In this document: positions 8,802-16,900 of the stretch, in pieces
Layout of the letters: each line of letters begins with the position of its first letter
Numbering within the stretch: position 1 is the first letter of the stretch
NCBI RefSeq assembly: GCF_017744555.1
Contig: NZ_JAGIBD010000012.1
Location: forward strand, 62,001 to 126,000
DNA from: Cellulomonas sp.
Lineage (GTDB): Bacteria > Actinomycetota > Actinomycetes > Actinomycetales > Cellulomonadaceae
DNA length: 64,000 nucleotides
Direction of reading: 5' to 3'
The notes under the pieces: generated by a model
What the model was told of the DNA's origin: nothing
The model's database searches: none
What the model saw: the letters and a program-made list of their open reading frames with translations, nothing else
Translations under genes and position numbers: made by a program

Positions 8802-9383
8802 TCAGGTCCCGAGCTCGCGGCGTATGAGCACGCGTGGCCGGCCGCCGCTGTGGCCCGTCGTCTCGGCGGCCCGGGTGAACCCCGCGGCCTCGAACAGGCG
8901 CCGCGTCCCCACGTACCCGGAGATCAGGTCGACCCGGTCACCCTCGCCGACGTCCACCGGGTAGCCCTCGACGACCTGGGCGCCGGACGCGGCCGCGTGC
9001 GCCACGGCCCCTGCGAGCAGGTCGTGCATGAGCCCGCGCCCCCGGAAGCGCGGCCGCACGACGAAGCAGACGACGCTCCACGCGTCGCGGTCGTCGACGA
9101 ACGGGATGGTCCGCGAGCGCATGAGCCGCCGGTACGAGCTGCGTGGTGCGACCGACGACCACCCCGCGACCTCGTCGTCCACGTACGCCAGCACGCCCGG
9201 TCCCGGCTCCTGCGCGCACTCGTCGCGCATGTACTGCGCGCGCTCCTCATTCGGCACGCGGCTGTCGCGGTACGCCATGCACCAGCACCCGCTGCCGCCC
9301 GGCTTCTTCACGCCGACGACCTCGACGAAGTCGTCGTACCGCCCGACGGCGGGGAGCACCTGCACGGTCATGCGCGCCATCAT
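8802..9383 (-). CDS. GNAT-family N-acetyltransferase with CWCM motif
   Basis: About 193 residues. Acetyl-CoA dependent transferase; the acetyl-CoA loop is seen as VRPRFRGRGLMHDLLAGAV (R/Q-x-x-G-x-G/A). The N-terminal GCWCMAYRDSRVP segment marks a subgroup of actinobacterial GNAT proteins of unknown acceptor. Several in-frame starts exist (9401, 9383, 9380, 9371). I list the double ATG near 9383, but none has a convincing ribosome-binding site. The gene is divergent from a small membrane protein gene at 9462. The substrate is unknown. Confidence 0.82.
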   Translation of the reverse strand: MMARMTVQVLPAVGRYDDFVEVVGVKKPGGSGCWCMAYRDSRVPNEERAQYMRDECAQEPGPGVLAYVDDEVAGWSSVAPRSSYRRLMRSRTIPFVDDRDAWSVVCFVVRPRFRGRGLMHDLLAGAVAHAAASGAQVVEGYPVDVGEGDRVDLISGYVGTRRLFEAAGFTRAAETTGHSGGRPRVLIRRELGT

Positions 9384-9448
9384 GACGCCCGGCACCGACA
9401 TGGACACGAGGGGACGAAGGGCCCGCGCGCCCCTACGGGTGCCGCCCG

Positions 9449-9454
9449 TACCGT
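9449..9454 (+). promoter_or_regulatory. -10 element TACCGT, leaderless-type, for the 83-aa membrane protein
   Basis: The hexamer ends 7 nt before the ATG at 9462, and no Shine-Dalgarno sequence is present. Confidence 0.5.
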
Positions 9455-9461
9455 CGACGTC

Positions 9462-9713
9462 ATGCCCCGATTCGTGCCGATCCTGCGCGCCCACCGAGTG
9501 TGGGTCGCGACCGCGGCGGTCGCCGTGTCCGCCGTGGCCGCAGTCGTCCGCGACGCGATCCACGTGACCGGTCGGGTGACCGGCGGCGACTGGGCGTGCG
9601 TCGCGGTGGCGGTCGCCGCGGGGTGCGTCGCCCTGTGGGCGCTGCTGTCCCTCGGCATGGAGCACCGGCACCACCCGGGGCACCGGTCCGCGTCGCCGAC
9701 CGGGGACGCCTGA
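9462..9713 (+). CDS. Small two-helix membrane protein, unknown
   Basis: 83 residues with two hydrophobic stretches (VWVATAAVAVSAVAAVV and CVAVAVAAGCVALWALL) and a His-rich cytoplasmic-type tail (MEHRHHPGHRSASPTGDA). It is a plausible real gene because a TACCGT hexamer sits at leaderless distance from the ATG, and its stop lies just 44 nt before the next GTG on the same strand. No family is recognised. The long ORF listed from 8796 is out-of-context read-through; only this 3-prime part makes sense. Confidence 0.6.
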   Translation: MPRFVPILRAHRVWVATAAVAVSAVAAVVRDAIHVTGRVTGGDWACVAVAVAAGCVALWALLSLGMEHRHHPGHRSASPTGDA

Positions 9714-9757
9714 CGTCCGACGGCGACGGCGGGGGAGTCCGCTGGAAGACTGCCCGC

Positions 9758-10900
9758 GTGGACGGCCTCCTCCTCGCGATCACCTCGTTCGCCGACATGA
9801 CCCCCGACCGGGCCTCGGCGGTCGGCCGGGCCTTCGACGCGCACCCGCTGCTGCGACCTGTGAAGGTCGGCGGCGACCCCGCACGGATCCGCGTCGACGA
9901 CTCGATGGAGCGGACGCTCCACGAGCACGGCCTGCCCGTCGAGTGGCTGACCGTCCGGCGCGACGGCAGGTGGCCGGACTTCGAGGGCGGGCGGATCACG
10001 CTGCTGCCCGGTCGCGGGAGCTGGTCCGGGTCGCAGGAGGACGGCCGGTGGGAGTACTCGCTCGACGGGCACGAGGTGTCGCAGCACTGGTTGTCCGGGA
10101 CGTTGGCCGCACCAGGTGCGCTGGCGGAGGCTGCCGGGCTGCTCGAGGACCTCGTTGTCGCGATGGATGCGGCCTACGGCTACGTGACCCCCTTCGCGCG
10201 CCTGCCGAGGGGCCCGATCGTGAACCAGCTCCCGGGCGTGTTCTGGCTCAACTACTTCGGACCGGCGTTCCTCGCCGGCCGACCCGGGCTGCGCGACGTG
10301 CGGGGTGCGCGTGAGCTCGCCACCGGCGGCGTCCTCGTGCGGACCGCTGACGGTCCGTCGCCGGTCGCCGACGGTTCGTCGGACCCGCGTGCCGAGCTGC
10401 GCGAGCTGTTCGGTCCGGACGCGTTCGAGTTCCGCCGACCCCAGCCGGCGCTGCCGACCGCGGAGGACCACGTCGCCGTCTCGCCCGGGACGCAGGAGAT
10501 GCCGTGGGAGCCGTGGCTGCGCGACAAGCGGGTCGAGGACCTCGCGAAGCGGCACGCCGCCGCGCGCAGGCGCCTGGCGACCGCCCTCGAGCGGCGGCCG
10601 GTGGCTGTCGTCGTCCCGGACGATGCCCTCGAGTGGTCCACGTCGTTCGACCTGCCGGACTGGGACAGGTTCGCCGCCCACCTGGCACGGGCGCTCCGGG
10701 GCGACCTGTCCGGTGCGATCGGGAAGGCGCTCGTGACGGTCGTCGCGACAGCGCCGCTCGACGAGCAGGACCACGTCGTCCTCGAGACGCGGATGGGCGC
10801 GGTCAGGCTGTGCTGGTTCGTCGGCGACCCCGACACTGTCGACGTGCATGTCCACGGGTCGGCCCAGGTCGCGGAGCTGTGCCAGTCCTGGTTCGCATGA
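9758..10900 (+). CDS. Uncharacterised cytoplasmic protein, possibly immunity-like
   Basis: About 380 residues from the GTG at 9758, with no signal peptide or membrane segments. A middle segment LPGVFWLNYFGPAFLAGRPGL resembles the W-x-NY pattern of Imm52/DUF3396-type proteins seen beside polymorphic toxins, but this is a weak resemblance by eye. The rest is a mixed alpha/beta sequence with a Trp-rich EMPWEPWLRDKRVEDLAKRH segment. The ORF extends upstream to 9500 only by read-through of the neighbouring gene. No toxin gene lies next to it. Function unknown. Confidence 0.72.
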   Translation: MDGLLLAITSFADMTPDRASAVGRAFDAHPLLRPVKVGGDPARIRVDDSMERTLHEHGLPVEWLTVRRDGRWPDFEGGRITLLPGRGSWSGSQEDGRWEYSLDGHEVSQHWLSGTLAAPGALAEAAGLLEDLVVAMDAAYGYVTPFARLPRGPIVNQLPGVFWLNYFGPAFLAGRPGLRDVRGARELATGGVLVRTADGPSPVADGSSDPRAELRELFGPDAFEFRRPQPALPTAEDHVAVSPGTQEMPWEPWLRDKRVEDLAKRHAAARRRLATALERRPVAVVVPDDALEWSTSFDLPDWDRFAAHLARALRGDLSGAIGKALVTVVATAPLDEQDHVVLETRMGAVRLCWFVGDPDTVDVHVHGSAQVAELCQSWFA

Positions 10901-10940
10901 CCGTCGCTCCCGGCAAGGGCTGCTGCGCACGCCGACGCCG

Positions 10941-11717
10941 TCAGCCCGTCGGGGCCCCCACGTCGGTCGGGCGACCCGGCACGAGCCACGTGAGGTCGGG
11001 CAGCGTCCGGCGGGCGTGCGTCTCGGGCTCGCGGAAGTGCGACCACCCCTCGTAGTGCACCGGGACGGCGACGCGCGGATCGGCCCGGCGGACGAGCTCG
11101 CGCGCGTCCGTGCTGCTCATCGAGTACCGCAGCGGCCCTGTCGACGGGAACCGCACGGCGCCGAGGTGCAGGAGCAGGACGTCGATGTCGAGCCGGTCGG
11201 CGAGCCGCCGGACCGGACCGTGCAGCACGGTGTCACCTGTCATCCACAGGGCGGCGCGGTCGGACTCGCCCAGCGTCAGGACGAAGCCGACCACCTGCCC
11301 GACGAGCGGGCCGCTGAGCGGTGGTCCGTGCCTGCACGGCGTCGCCCGGACGGTCAGCGGCGGCCGGTCGTCGCCGGCGAGGAGCAGCTCGCCCCCGGCC
11401 CGCAGCCCGACCACGTGGGGCGCCGCCAGCCGTCGGGCGCCGGCCACGGTCGTCACGACGGTGCCGACCGTCGGCAGGAGCGCCCGGCCCAGGTCGTCGA
11501 GGTTGTCGGCGTGGTGGTCGTGGCTGAGCAGGACGACGTCGACCCGACCGAGCTCGTCGGGCGCGAGCGCCGGTCCCGCCGTCTTGGTCGACGACGTGCC
11601 CAGGCCGAACCCGTACCGGCGGCCCGGCGGGTCGAACGTCGGGTCCGTGAGGATCCGCCACCCGTCGAGCTCGACGAGCACGGTGGGACCGCCGAGGTGC
11701 GTCAGGCGGCAGCCCAC
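10941..11717 (-). CDS. Metallo-beta-lactamase-fold hydrolase, UlaG-like
   Basis: About 258 residues. The first motif is LLSHDHHADNL (HxHxDH variant, with HDHHAD supplying the metal ligands), and later H/D ligands occur in WMTGDTVLHG and PVHYEGW. The N-terminal LTHLGGPTVLVELDGWRILTDPTFD is the usual start of the UlaG/RNase Z-like L-ascorbate-6-phosphate lactonase superfamily. The start is a GTG at 11717, inside the last codons of the upstream alpha/beta hydrolase gene (16-nt overlap), so the two are probably co-translated. Substrate is unknown; a lactone or phosphodiester is possible. Confidence 0.85.
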   Translation of the reverse strand: MGCRLTHLGGPTVLVELDGWRILTDPTFDPPGRRYGFGLGTSSTKTAGPALAPDELGRVDVVLLSHDHHADNLDDLGRALLPTVGTVVTTVAGARRLAAPHVVGLRAGGELLLAGDDRPPLTVRATPCRHGPPLSGPLVGQVVGFVLTLGESDRAALWMTGDTVLHGPVRRLADRLDIDVLLLHLGAVRFPSTGPLRYSMSSTDARELVRRADPRVAVPVHYEGWSHFREPETHARRTLPDLTWLVPGRPTDVGAPTG

Positions 11718-12529
11718 GGCCGGTCCGTCCGGGCGTGCTCGAGCGCCCACCCCAGCGCGAGGTCGGCGACGGCTTCCCAGCCGGGCGCACCGCAGGTCCA
11801 GTGGTCGCGACCCTCGAGCTCGCGGTACTCGGTGACGGCGGGCGAGTGCTGGTAGTGCTTGGCGTTCGAGCGGTTCACCGACGGCGGCATGATGTGGTCC
11901 TTCTCGCCGGCGACGAACAGCAGCGGTGCCCGGTCGGCGGCGTAGTCGACCCACGTCTCCTGGTGGCCGGGCTTCAGGTTGGCGAACAGCCCGTACTCCC
12001 ACACCCAGTACCCGGGCGCCGCGATGGCGTACCGCTCCCAGACCTGGCGCGACTCGTCCTCGCTGAGCGTGTTGGTGAACGCGTAGTGGAACTCCTCGGG
12101 CGTGAACGCCACCGCCTGGTGCCGGGTGGCCGGGTTCTTCAGCGCGGGGAACAGCGACCGCACCTGGGACAGGGGGCTGACGTGCACGCCCTCGGTCGGC
12201 GCCGAGTCGACGACCACGCCCGCTGCGCCGAGGCCGCGCGCGAGCAGCAACTGCGTCAGGGTCCCGCCGAACGAGTGGCCGATGATCACGGGCGGCACGT
12301 CGAGCGCTTCGATCACCGACGCCAGGTGGTCGACGGTGTCCGGCACGGTGAGGCCGGAGATGACGTCGGCGTTCTCCCGCAGGGCCTCGACCTCGATCTC
12401 GAAGCCGGGGTAGGCGGGTGCGAGCACGCGGTAGCCCTGAGCCTCGTAGTGCGCCACCCAGCCCTCCCAGCTGCGTGGCGTCATCCAGAGCCCGTGGACC
12501 AGGACGATCGTGTCGGGGCGGTCGGTCAT
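11702..12529 (-). CDS. Alpha/beta-fold hydrolase
   Basis: 275 residues. Classic alpha/beta hydrolase: oxyanion-hole strand LVHGLWMTPRSW, nucleophile elbow GHSFGG with the catalytic serine, an acid after strand 6-7 in AGEKDHIMPP, and catalytic histidine in GRDHWTC. A short cap domain lies between. It probably hydrolyses a small ester or acts as an epoxide- or lipase-like enzyme. It is transcribed ahead of the metallo-beta-lactamase-fold gene. An AraC-type regulator gene on the same strand starts about 1 kb upstream and could control the pair. Confidence 0.88.
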   Translation of the reverse strand: MTDRPDTIVLVHGLWMTPRSWEGWVAHYEAQGYRVLAPAYPGFEIEVEALRENADVISGLTVPDTVDHLASVIEALDVPPVIIGHSFGGTLTQLLLARGLGAAGVVVDSAPTEGVHVSPLSQVRSLFPALKNPATRHQAVAFTPEEFHYAFTNTLSEDESRQVWERYAIAAPGYWVWEYGLFANLKPGHQETWVDYAADRAPLLFVAGEKDHIMPPSVNRSNAKHYQHSPAVTEYRELEGRDHWTCGAPGWEAVADLALGWALEHARTDRPWAAA

Positions 12530-12630
12530 GGTGTCTCCTCACGGTCGGGGCGTGCCGCCCAGGCTCGCAGGAGTGGCGGCGCGGGAGTTGCTCGTGCGTG
12601 CCGCGTGCTTGTCCGTGCGTGCCGACGTGG

Positions 12631-13563
12631 TCAGCGGTGGGCGCGCTGCCAGTCGAGCGGTGTGACGCCGTAGCGCTCGCGGAACCGACGGCTGAAGTGC
12701 GACGGGGTCGGGAAGGCCCAGCGGTGAGCCACGGCCGCGATGCTCCGGCGTGGGCCCGTCGCGAGCTCGTGGCGGGCCGCCTCGAGACGCTGGTCGATCA
12801 CCCACTGCTCGAGCTGGAGGCCCTCGTCCGCCATGAGCCGGTAGAGCACCCGCACCGAGATGTGGTGGGCGGCCGCGATGGTCCGCGGGCCCAGGTCGGG
12901 GTCGCCCAGGTGCTCGCGGACGAACACGTCGATCCGCGGGAGCAGCGACTCGTGCAGGGCGTCGCGGACCTGGGCGCCCTCGCCCGCCGCGGAGCTGAGG
13001 ACGGCTCGGGTCAGGGCGATCGTCGCGTCCCCGAGCTGCGGGGCGGCGACGTCGTGCGCGAGGTCGGACGCCCGGGTCGTCAGGGCCCGGAGGTGGCTCG
13101 CGTAGACCCGTTGCAGCGGGCTCGTGGCGAGCGCCGGCCGGGCACGTCGGACGACCGGTCCGGGGAGGTCGAGCGAGTCGATCGGCACCTTGAGGCACCA
13201 GCCGTCGCGGCTCGAGTGGTTCCACACCTTGTGGGGCTGGTTCAGCTCGACCATGTCGACGACGCCGGCCCGCTGCTCGACGACGTGCCCGAACTGCTCG
13301 CGCGACGCCCGCGCCTGCGACCCGAGCATCATCGCGAGCGTCGCAGGTGCGTCGTCGCGCTCGCGCGTGACCTCGATGAACAGGCCGGACCGCCGCAGGT
13401 GGACGAGCTGGACCCGGCCGAGGTCGTAGGCGCTCGTCGACATGAACGCGCGGTCGGGGTCGTGGACCACGACGGTGGAGGCGAGCGCGATCTCGCGCAG
13501 GTGGGTGACGATCGCGTCCGCCCGGTCCCGCGCCGGGAGCGTGCTGGTGTCGAGCGCCTGCAT
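12631..13563 (-). CDS. AraC-family transcriptional regulator
   Basis: 310 residues. The C-terminal 100 residues hold two helix-turn-helix motifs: the first around PRTIAAAHHISVRVLYRLM, the second around IAAVAHRWAFPTPSHFSRRF, and the family end RERYGVTPLDWQRAHR. The N-terminal part (MQALDTSTLPARDRADAIVTHLRE) matches the AraC-binding-like domain of NphR/FeaR-type activators, which sense a small aromatic or amine ligand. The target is not evident, but the hydrolase pair lies directly downstream on the same strand. Confidence 0.9.
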   Translation of the reverse strand: MQALDTSTLPARDRADAIVTHLREIALASTVVVHDPDRAFMSTSAYDLGRVQLVHLRRSGLFIEVTRERDDAPATLAMMLGSQARASREQFGHVVEQRAGVVDMVELNQPHKVWNHSSRDGWCLKVPIDSLDLPGPVVRRARPALATSPLQRVYASHLRALTTRASDLAHDVAAPQLGDATIALTRAVLSSAAGEGAQVRDALHESLLPRIDVFVREHLGDPDLGPRTIAAAHHISVRVLYRLMADEGLQLEQWVIDQRLEAARHELATGPRRSIAAVAHRWAFPTPSHFSRRFRERYGVTPLDWQRAHR

Positions 13564-13706
13564 GCGGCCTCCCTGGCGACCTGGGGCTCTCTCCAGGACG
13601 AGTGTTCACGTCGCCGGGGTGCACGGGCAACCGGTTCGACGGCTCCGGGTCGACGACCGTCCGGGCCAGCTGCCTGCGGAGATGCCTCACGTACCGCGAT
13701 CAGGCT

Positions 13707-13712
13707 TACTAT
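13707..13712 (+). promoter_or_regulatory. -10 element TACTAT for the ArsR-MFS operon
   Basis: TACTAT ends 6 nt before the ATG at 13719 and is close to the consensus sigma-A -10 hexamer TATAAT at the key positions. Confidence 0.6.
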
Positions 13713-13718
13713 CTGCGC

Positions 13719-14078
13719 ATGCACGAAGATACGCAGGAACCCCGGCTCGAGGTCGGCTCGCACGACGTCGACATGGCCGTCGAGGTGTTCGCGCTGCTCG
13801 CCGACCCGACGCGCGTCCGGATCATCCTCGCCCTGCGCGACGAGGAGCTGTCGGTCAACCACCTCGCCGACATCGTCGACAAGTCCCCGACCTCGGTGTC
13901 GCAGCACCTGGCGAAGCTCCGCTGGGGTCGCATCGTCCAGACCCGCCAGGACGGCAACCGGGTGTTCTACTCGCTCGTCGACGAGCACGCCCGCACGCTC
14001 GTCACGCAGGCCGTGTACCAGGCGCAGCACGCGGTCGACGACGTCCCCGCGCACCACCGCGCCCGTATGACCCCGTGA
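13719..14078 (+). CDS. ArsR/SmtB-family metal-sensing repressor
   Basis: 119 residues, winged helix. The recognition helix region is DKSPTSVSQHLAKLRWGRIV, followed by the wing QTRQDGNRVFYSL. There is no Cys metal box in helix 3. Instead helix 5 (VDEHARTLVTQAVYQAQH) shows Asp, His and a second His in the spacing of the CzrA/NmtR-type Zn/Ni/Co site, with Gln where the third ligand is usually His. The C-terminus adds DDVPAHH. The stop overlaps the GTG of the following MFS gene (GTGA), so the repressor and its probable efflux target are coupled. The start at 13719 is chosen over 13602 because of the -10 box. Confidence 0.88.
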   Translation: MHEDTQEPRLEVGSHDVDMAVEVFALLADPTRVRIILALRDEELSVNHLADIVDKSPTSVSQHLAKLRWGRIVQTRQDGNRVFYSLVDEHARTLVTQAVYQAQHAVDDVPAHHRARMTP

Positions 14079-15325
14079 ACGCGCTCGCCGACCCGCGGTT
14101 CCGGAGGCTCTTCACCGCCCAGGTCATCTCGCTCGCGGGCACCGGGCTCGCCACCGTGGCGCTCGGGCTGCTCGCGTACGACGTCGCGGGTCCGGGCGCC
14201 GGCCGGGTCCTCGGCACGGTGTTCGCGATCAAGATGGTCGCGTACGTCGTCGTCGCGCCGCTCGCAGCCGCGCTCGTCGTGCGCTTGCCGCGCCGGGCCG
14301 TGCTCGTGTCGGCGGACGTGCTGCGCGCGGGGATCGCGCTGTGCCTGCCGTTCGTCGGTGCGACGTGGCAGGTGTACGTGCTCGTCTTCCTGCTGCAGGC
14401 GGCGTCCGCCGTGCACACGCCCACGTGGCAGTCCGTGGTGCCCGACGTGCTGCCCGACGAGCGCACCTACACGCAGGCGCTGTCGTTCTCGCGGCTCGCC
14501 GACGACCTCGAGATGGTCCTGTCGCCCGTGCTCGCGGCGGCGCTGCTGCTCGTCGTGTCGTCGCATGCGCTGTTCGTCGGCACGGCGATCGGGTTCGCCG
14601 CGTCCGCCGTGCTCGTCGCGTCGCTCGTCGTCCCGAAGGTCGTGGCGTCGGGCGACGGGGAGACCGGGTTCGCCGAGCTGCCCCTCGGTGCCCGCGTCCG
14701 GCACGGTGCCGCCCTGCTGGTGCGCACGCCGTCGCTGCGGCCCGTCCTCGCGCTCAACCTCGCCGTCGCGGCCGCCGGAGCGTTCGTGCTCGTCCAGACG
14801 GTCGTCGTCGCGCGCTCGACGTTCGGCCTCGGGAACGACATGGTCGCGGTGCTGCTCGCCGTCAACGGCGCCGGGTCGATGGCGGCCGCGCTGCTGCTGC
14901 CTCGGGTGCTCGGGCGGCTCCCCGAGCGGACCGTGATGCTCGGCGGGGCCGTCGCGCTCACCGTCGCGACGGCCGCGATCCCGCTCGCGCTGGGTGCTTC
15001 CGCGGGTGCGGGGCTCGCCGCCGTCTGCGTGCTGTGGCTCGCGGTCGGTGCAGGGTGGGCCTGTGCCGAGGTGCCGGTCGGGCGGCTGATCGCCCGCGAC
15101 CTGCCGGACGGCGACCGGCCCGCGGCGTTCGCCGCGCAGTTCTCCTTGTCCCACGCGTGCTGGCTCGTCACCTACCCGCTGGCCGGGTGGCTCGGCGCCG
15201 CCGGGCTGACCTCGACCGCGTTGCTGCTCGCGGGCGTGTGCGCCGGTGCGACCGTCGTCGCGGCGGTCCTGTGGCCGAAGGCCCGCGTCGGCGGCGCGCG
15301 GCTCGTCGCGACCTCCGCACCGTGA
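14075..15325 (+). CDS. MFS efflux transporter, possible Ni/Co or drug exporter
   Basis: About 416 residues with 12 hydrophobic segments. The sequence has the MFS_3-type start FRRLFTAQVISLAGTGLATVALGLLAYD and the loop-2-like SADVLRAG. ArsR-MFS pairs of this arrangement are known for nickel/cobalt efflux (NreB type) and for toxic organic compounds. The repressor's helix-5 metal site favours a metal, but the transporter lacks the His-rich C-terminus of NreB. Translation starts at a GTG inside the repressor's stop codon. Confidence 0.85.
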   Translation: MNALADPRFRRLFTAQVISLAGTGLATVALGLLAYDVAGPGAGRVLGTVFAIKMVAYVVVAPLAAALVVRLPRRAVLVSADVLRAGIALCLPFVGATWQVYVLVFLLQAASAVHTPTWQSVVPDVLPDERTYTQALSFSRLADDLEMVLSPVLAAALLLVVSSHALFVGTAIGFAASAVLVASLVVPKVVASGDGETGFAELPLGARVRHGAALLVRTPSLRPVLALNLAVAAAGAFVLVQTVVVARSTFGLGNDMVAVLLAVNGAGSMAAALLLPRVLGRLPERTVMLGGAVALTVATAAIPLALGASAGAGLAAVCVLWLAVGAGWACAEVPVGRLIARDLPDGDRPAAFAAQFSLSHACWLVTYPLAGWLGAAGLTSTALLLAGVCAGATVVAAVLWPKARVGGARLVATSAP

Positions 15326-15418
15326 ACCGTGCTGGTCATCCGGGGTCGCGGCGGCGTGGGTCGTCGTGGCCCCGTCACACCTGTCCCGGGCGTGTCCCGA
15401 CGGCGACGTCGCCCAGCG

Positions 15419-15703
15419 TCAGCGCGTCGCGACCGCCCGGCGTGCCAGCACGTACCCGACGGCTCCACCGACCAGCATCCCGCCCGCGCCGAGCAGGTAC
15501 GGCGCCCAGTGCCAGGGGGTGCTGGGGTACGAGACCGTCGGCGTGGAGACGGGCGCGTACGCGAACCAGCCGACGCTGAAGGGCCCCCGCTGGATGATCG
15601 CGGCCCCCACCGCGACCAGCACGGCACCGACCAGCGTCATGGTGACGAGGAGCACGACTCGGGCGCGCTCGCGCGGGGCCGGGGTGGTGAGGCTCTCGTC
15701 CAT
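15419..15703 (-). CDS. Small two-helix membrane protein, unknown
   Basis: 94 residues from MDESLTTPAPRERARV. There are two transmembrane segments (VLLVTMTLVGAVLVAVGAAII and APYLLGAGGMLVGGAVGYVLA) and a short extracytoplasmic loop rich in Pro, Tyr and Trp. The ORF track's longer version extends into the tRNA gene and is not credible. A CACCAT hexamer lies 6 nt before the ATG, resembling the leaderless arrangement elsewhere in the window. No family is recognised. Confidence 0.65.
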   Translation of the reverse strand: MDESLTTPAPRERARVVLLVTMTLVGAVLVAVGAAIIQRGPFSVGWFAYAPVSTPTVSYPSTPWHWAPYLLGAGGMLVGGAVGYVLARRAVATR

Positions 15704-15841
15704 GCCGCGATGGTGGCGGAGCGACGTCGTCGAGGGCAATCCCGGTCCGTCGCGTCGGGGTGCCGGCACCGGCTGGTCGGCACGTGCACGGATCGCCTCG
15801 CGGAGCCCGGCCGAGGACGCGACGTCGCCTGCCGTGACGGG

Positions 15842-15914
15842 TGGGCCCCGTGGGGATCGAACCCACAACCCGCGGATTAAAAGTCCGCTGCTCTGCCAGT
15901 TGAGCTAGAGGCCC
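15842..15914 (-). tRNA. tRNA-Lys (anticodon TTT)
   Basis: The reverse complement folds into a 73-nt cloverleaf. It has a 7-bp acceptor stem (GGGCCTC with GGGGCCC, one G-U pair), a D-arm with AGCTCAACTGGCAGAGCA, an anticodon arm with loop CTTTTAA, and a TPsiC arm GTGGGTTCGATCCCCAC. The discriminator base is A and CCA is not encoded. Confidence 0.95.
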
Positions 15915-15981
15915 GGGTGAGGAGCACTGTAATCGGCAGTGGGCGAGCGACGACGCGGGCGCGTTGCCATCGGTCCGCGCG

Positions 15982-16848
15982 TCACACGGTCCGCGTGAGG
16001 TCGAACCGCTCGGGCAGTCGCCGGAAGCCGGCGGACTCGTAGGTCGCGACGGCGGGGACGAGGGCGGTCGGCGTGCAGACGAGGGCGCTCGACGACCCGA
16101 GCCGCCGTAGCTCGGCCGCCGCGGCCAGGCAGATCGCCCGCCCGTAGCCGCGGCCGCGGTGGTCCGGGTGTACGCCCATGGGCTCGAGCAGCCCCGGTCG
16201 TCCCGGGCCGGCCGACCACACCGTCACCCCCGCGACCGCGACGCCCATGCGGTCGCGCCCGAGCAGGCACCGCGCGTCGCTGTACGCCAGGCCGGCCGCC
16301 ATCGTGCGCCACAGGTCGTCGGTGAACCGAGGGGTGCCCCAGGCGGCGCGGTGCACAGCCGTGAACTCCGACTCGTGGTCCGGCTCCACGACCTCGACGC
16401 GCAGCCCTGGCTCTTCCACGACGGCGCCGAGGTCTCGCCGCAGCGGCGTCCACCCCTCACCGTCGGACCAGCCCGCGTAACGCAGGACGTCGCGGAGCCG
16501 GGTGCCGTCGGGTGACTCGACGGACACGCGCCCGGACGGCAGGACCCCGCGGGACGGCCGGGACACGTCGGACGCGACCTGCTCGGCGAGCTCGTCGTCC
16601 CGCCACACCGTGGGAGCGACGGTGACTCGCAGGACGTCCTCGCCGTCCAGGAATCCGACGGCGAGGAGGTCGCCGTCCCGGCTCCAGGTGCGGACCGCCG
16701 CCGCGGTCGCCGTGGCACCGAACCGCCAGTGCCACCCCAGGTCGCCGTGGTGCAGCTGCACGGGCGTCGCATCGTCCTGCCACGCACGCAGGGCCAGGAC
16801 GACGTCGTCGAGCCCATCCACGTCCGGCGTGCTCAGCTCGACGGCCAC
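15982..16848 (-). CDS. Tandem GNAT acetyltransferase
   Basis: 288 residues, consistent with two GNAT folds in a row. The C-terminal domain has a good acetyl-CoA loop (VHPDHRGRGYGRAICLAAA) and the following YESAGFRRLPERF that closes GNAT domains. The N-terminal half (residues 1-150) has a weaker GNAT-like strand pattern without an obvious acetyl-CoA loop and may be a degenerate acceptor-binding half, as in mycothiol synthase-type and other double GNAT proteins. The acceptor is unknown. The gene starts about 70 bp from the ArsR-like gene on the same strand. Confidence 0.82.
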   Translation of the reverse strand: MAVELSTPDVDGLDDVVLALRAWQDDATPVQLHHGDLGWHWRFGATATAAAVRTWSRDGDLLAVGFLDGEDVLRVTVAPTVWRDDELAEQVASDVSRPSRGVLPSGRVSVESPDGTRLRDVLRYAGWSDGEGWTPLRRDLGAVVEEPGLRVEVVEPDHESEFTAVHRAAWGTPRFTDDLWRTMAAGLAYSDARCLLGRDRMGVAVAGVTVWSAGPGRPGLLEPMGVHPDHRGRGYGRAICLAAAAELRRLGSSSALVCTPTALVPAVATYESAGFRRLPERFDLTRTV

Positions 16849-16900
16849 CGCGCGATCACATCCCGCCGCCGCGTGCGTGGCAAGTGCATTGCGGCGGCGG

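Noticed and set aside
9500-9757. N-terminal extension of the 380-aa hypothetical protein
   Set aside because: The extension is Arg/Gly shadow sequence of the small membrane protein gene; the GTG at 9758 begins normal sequence.
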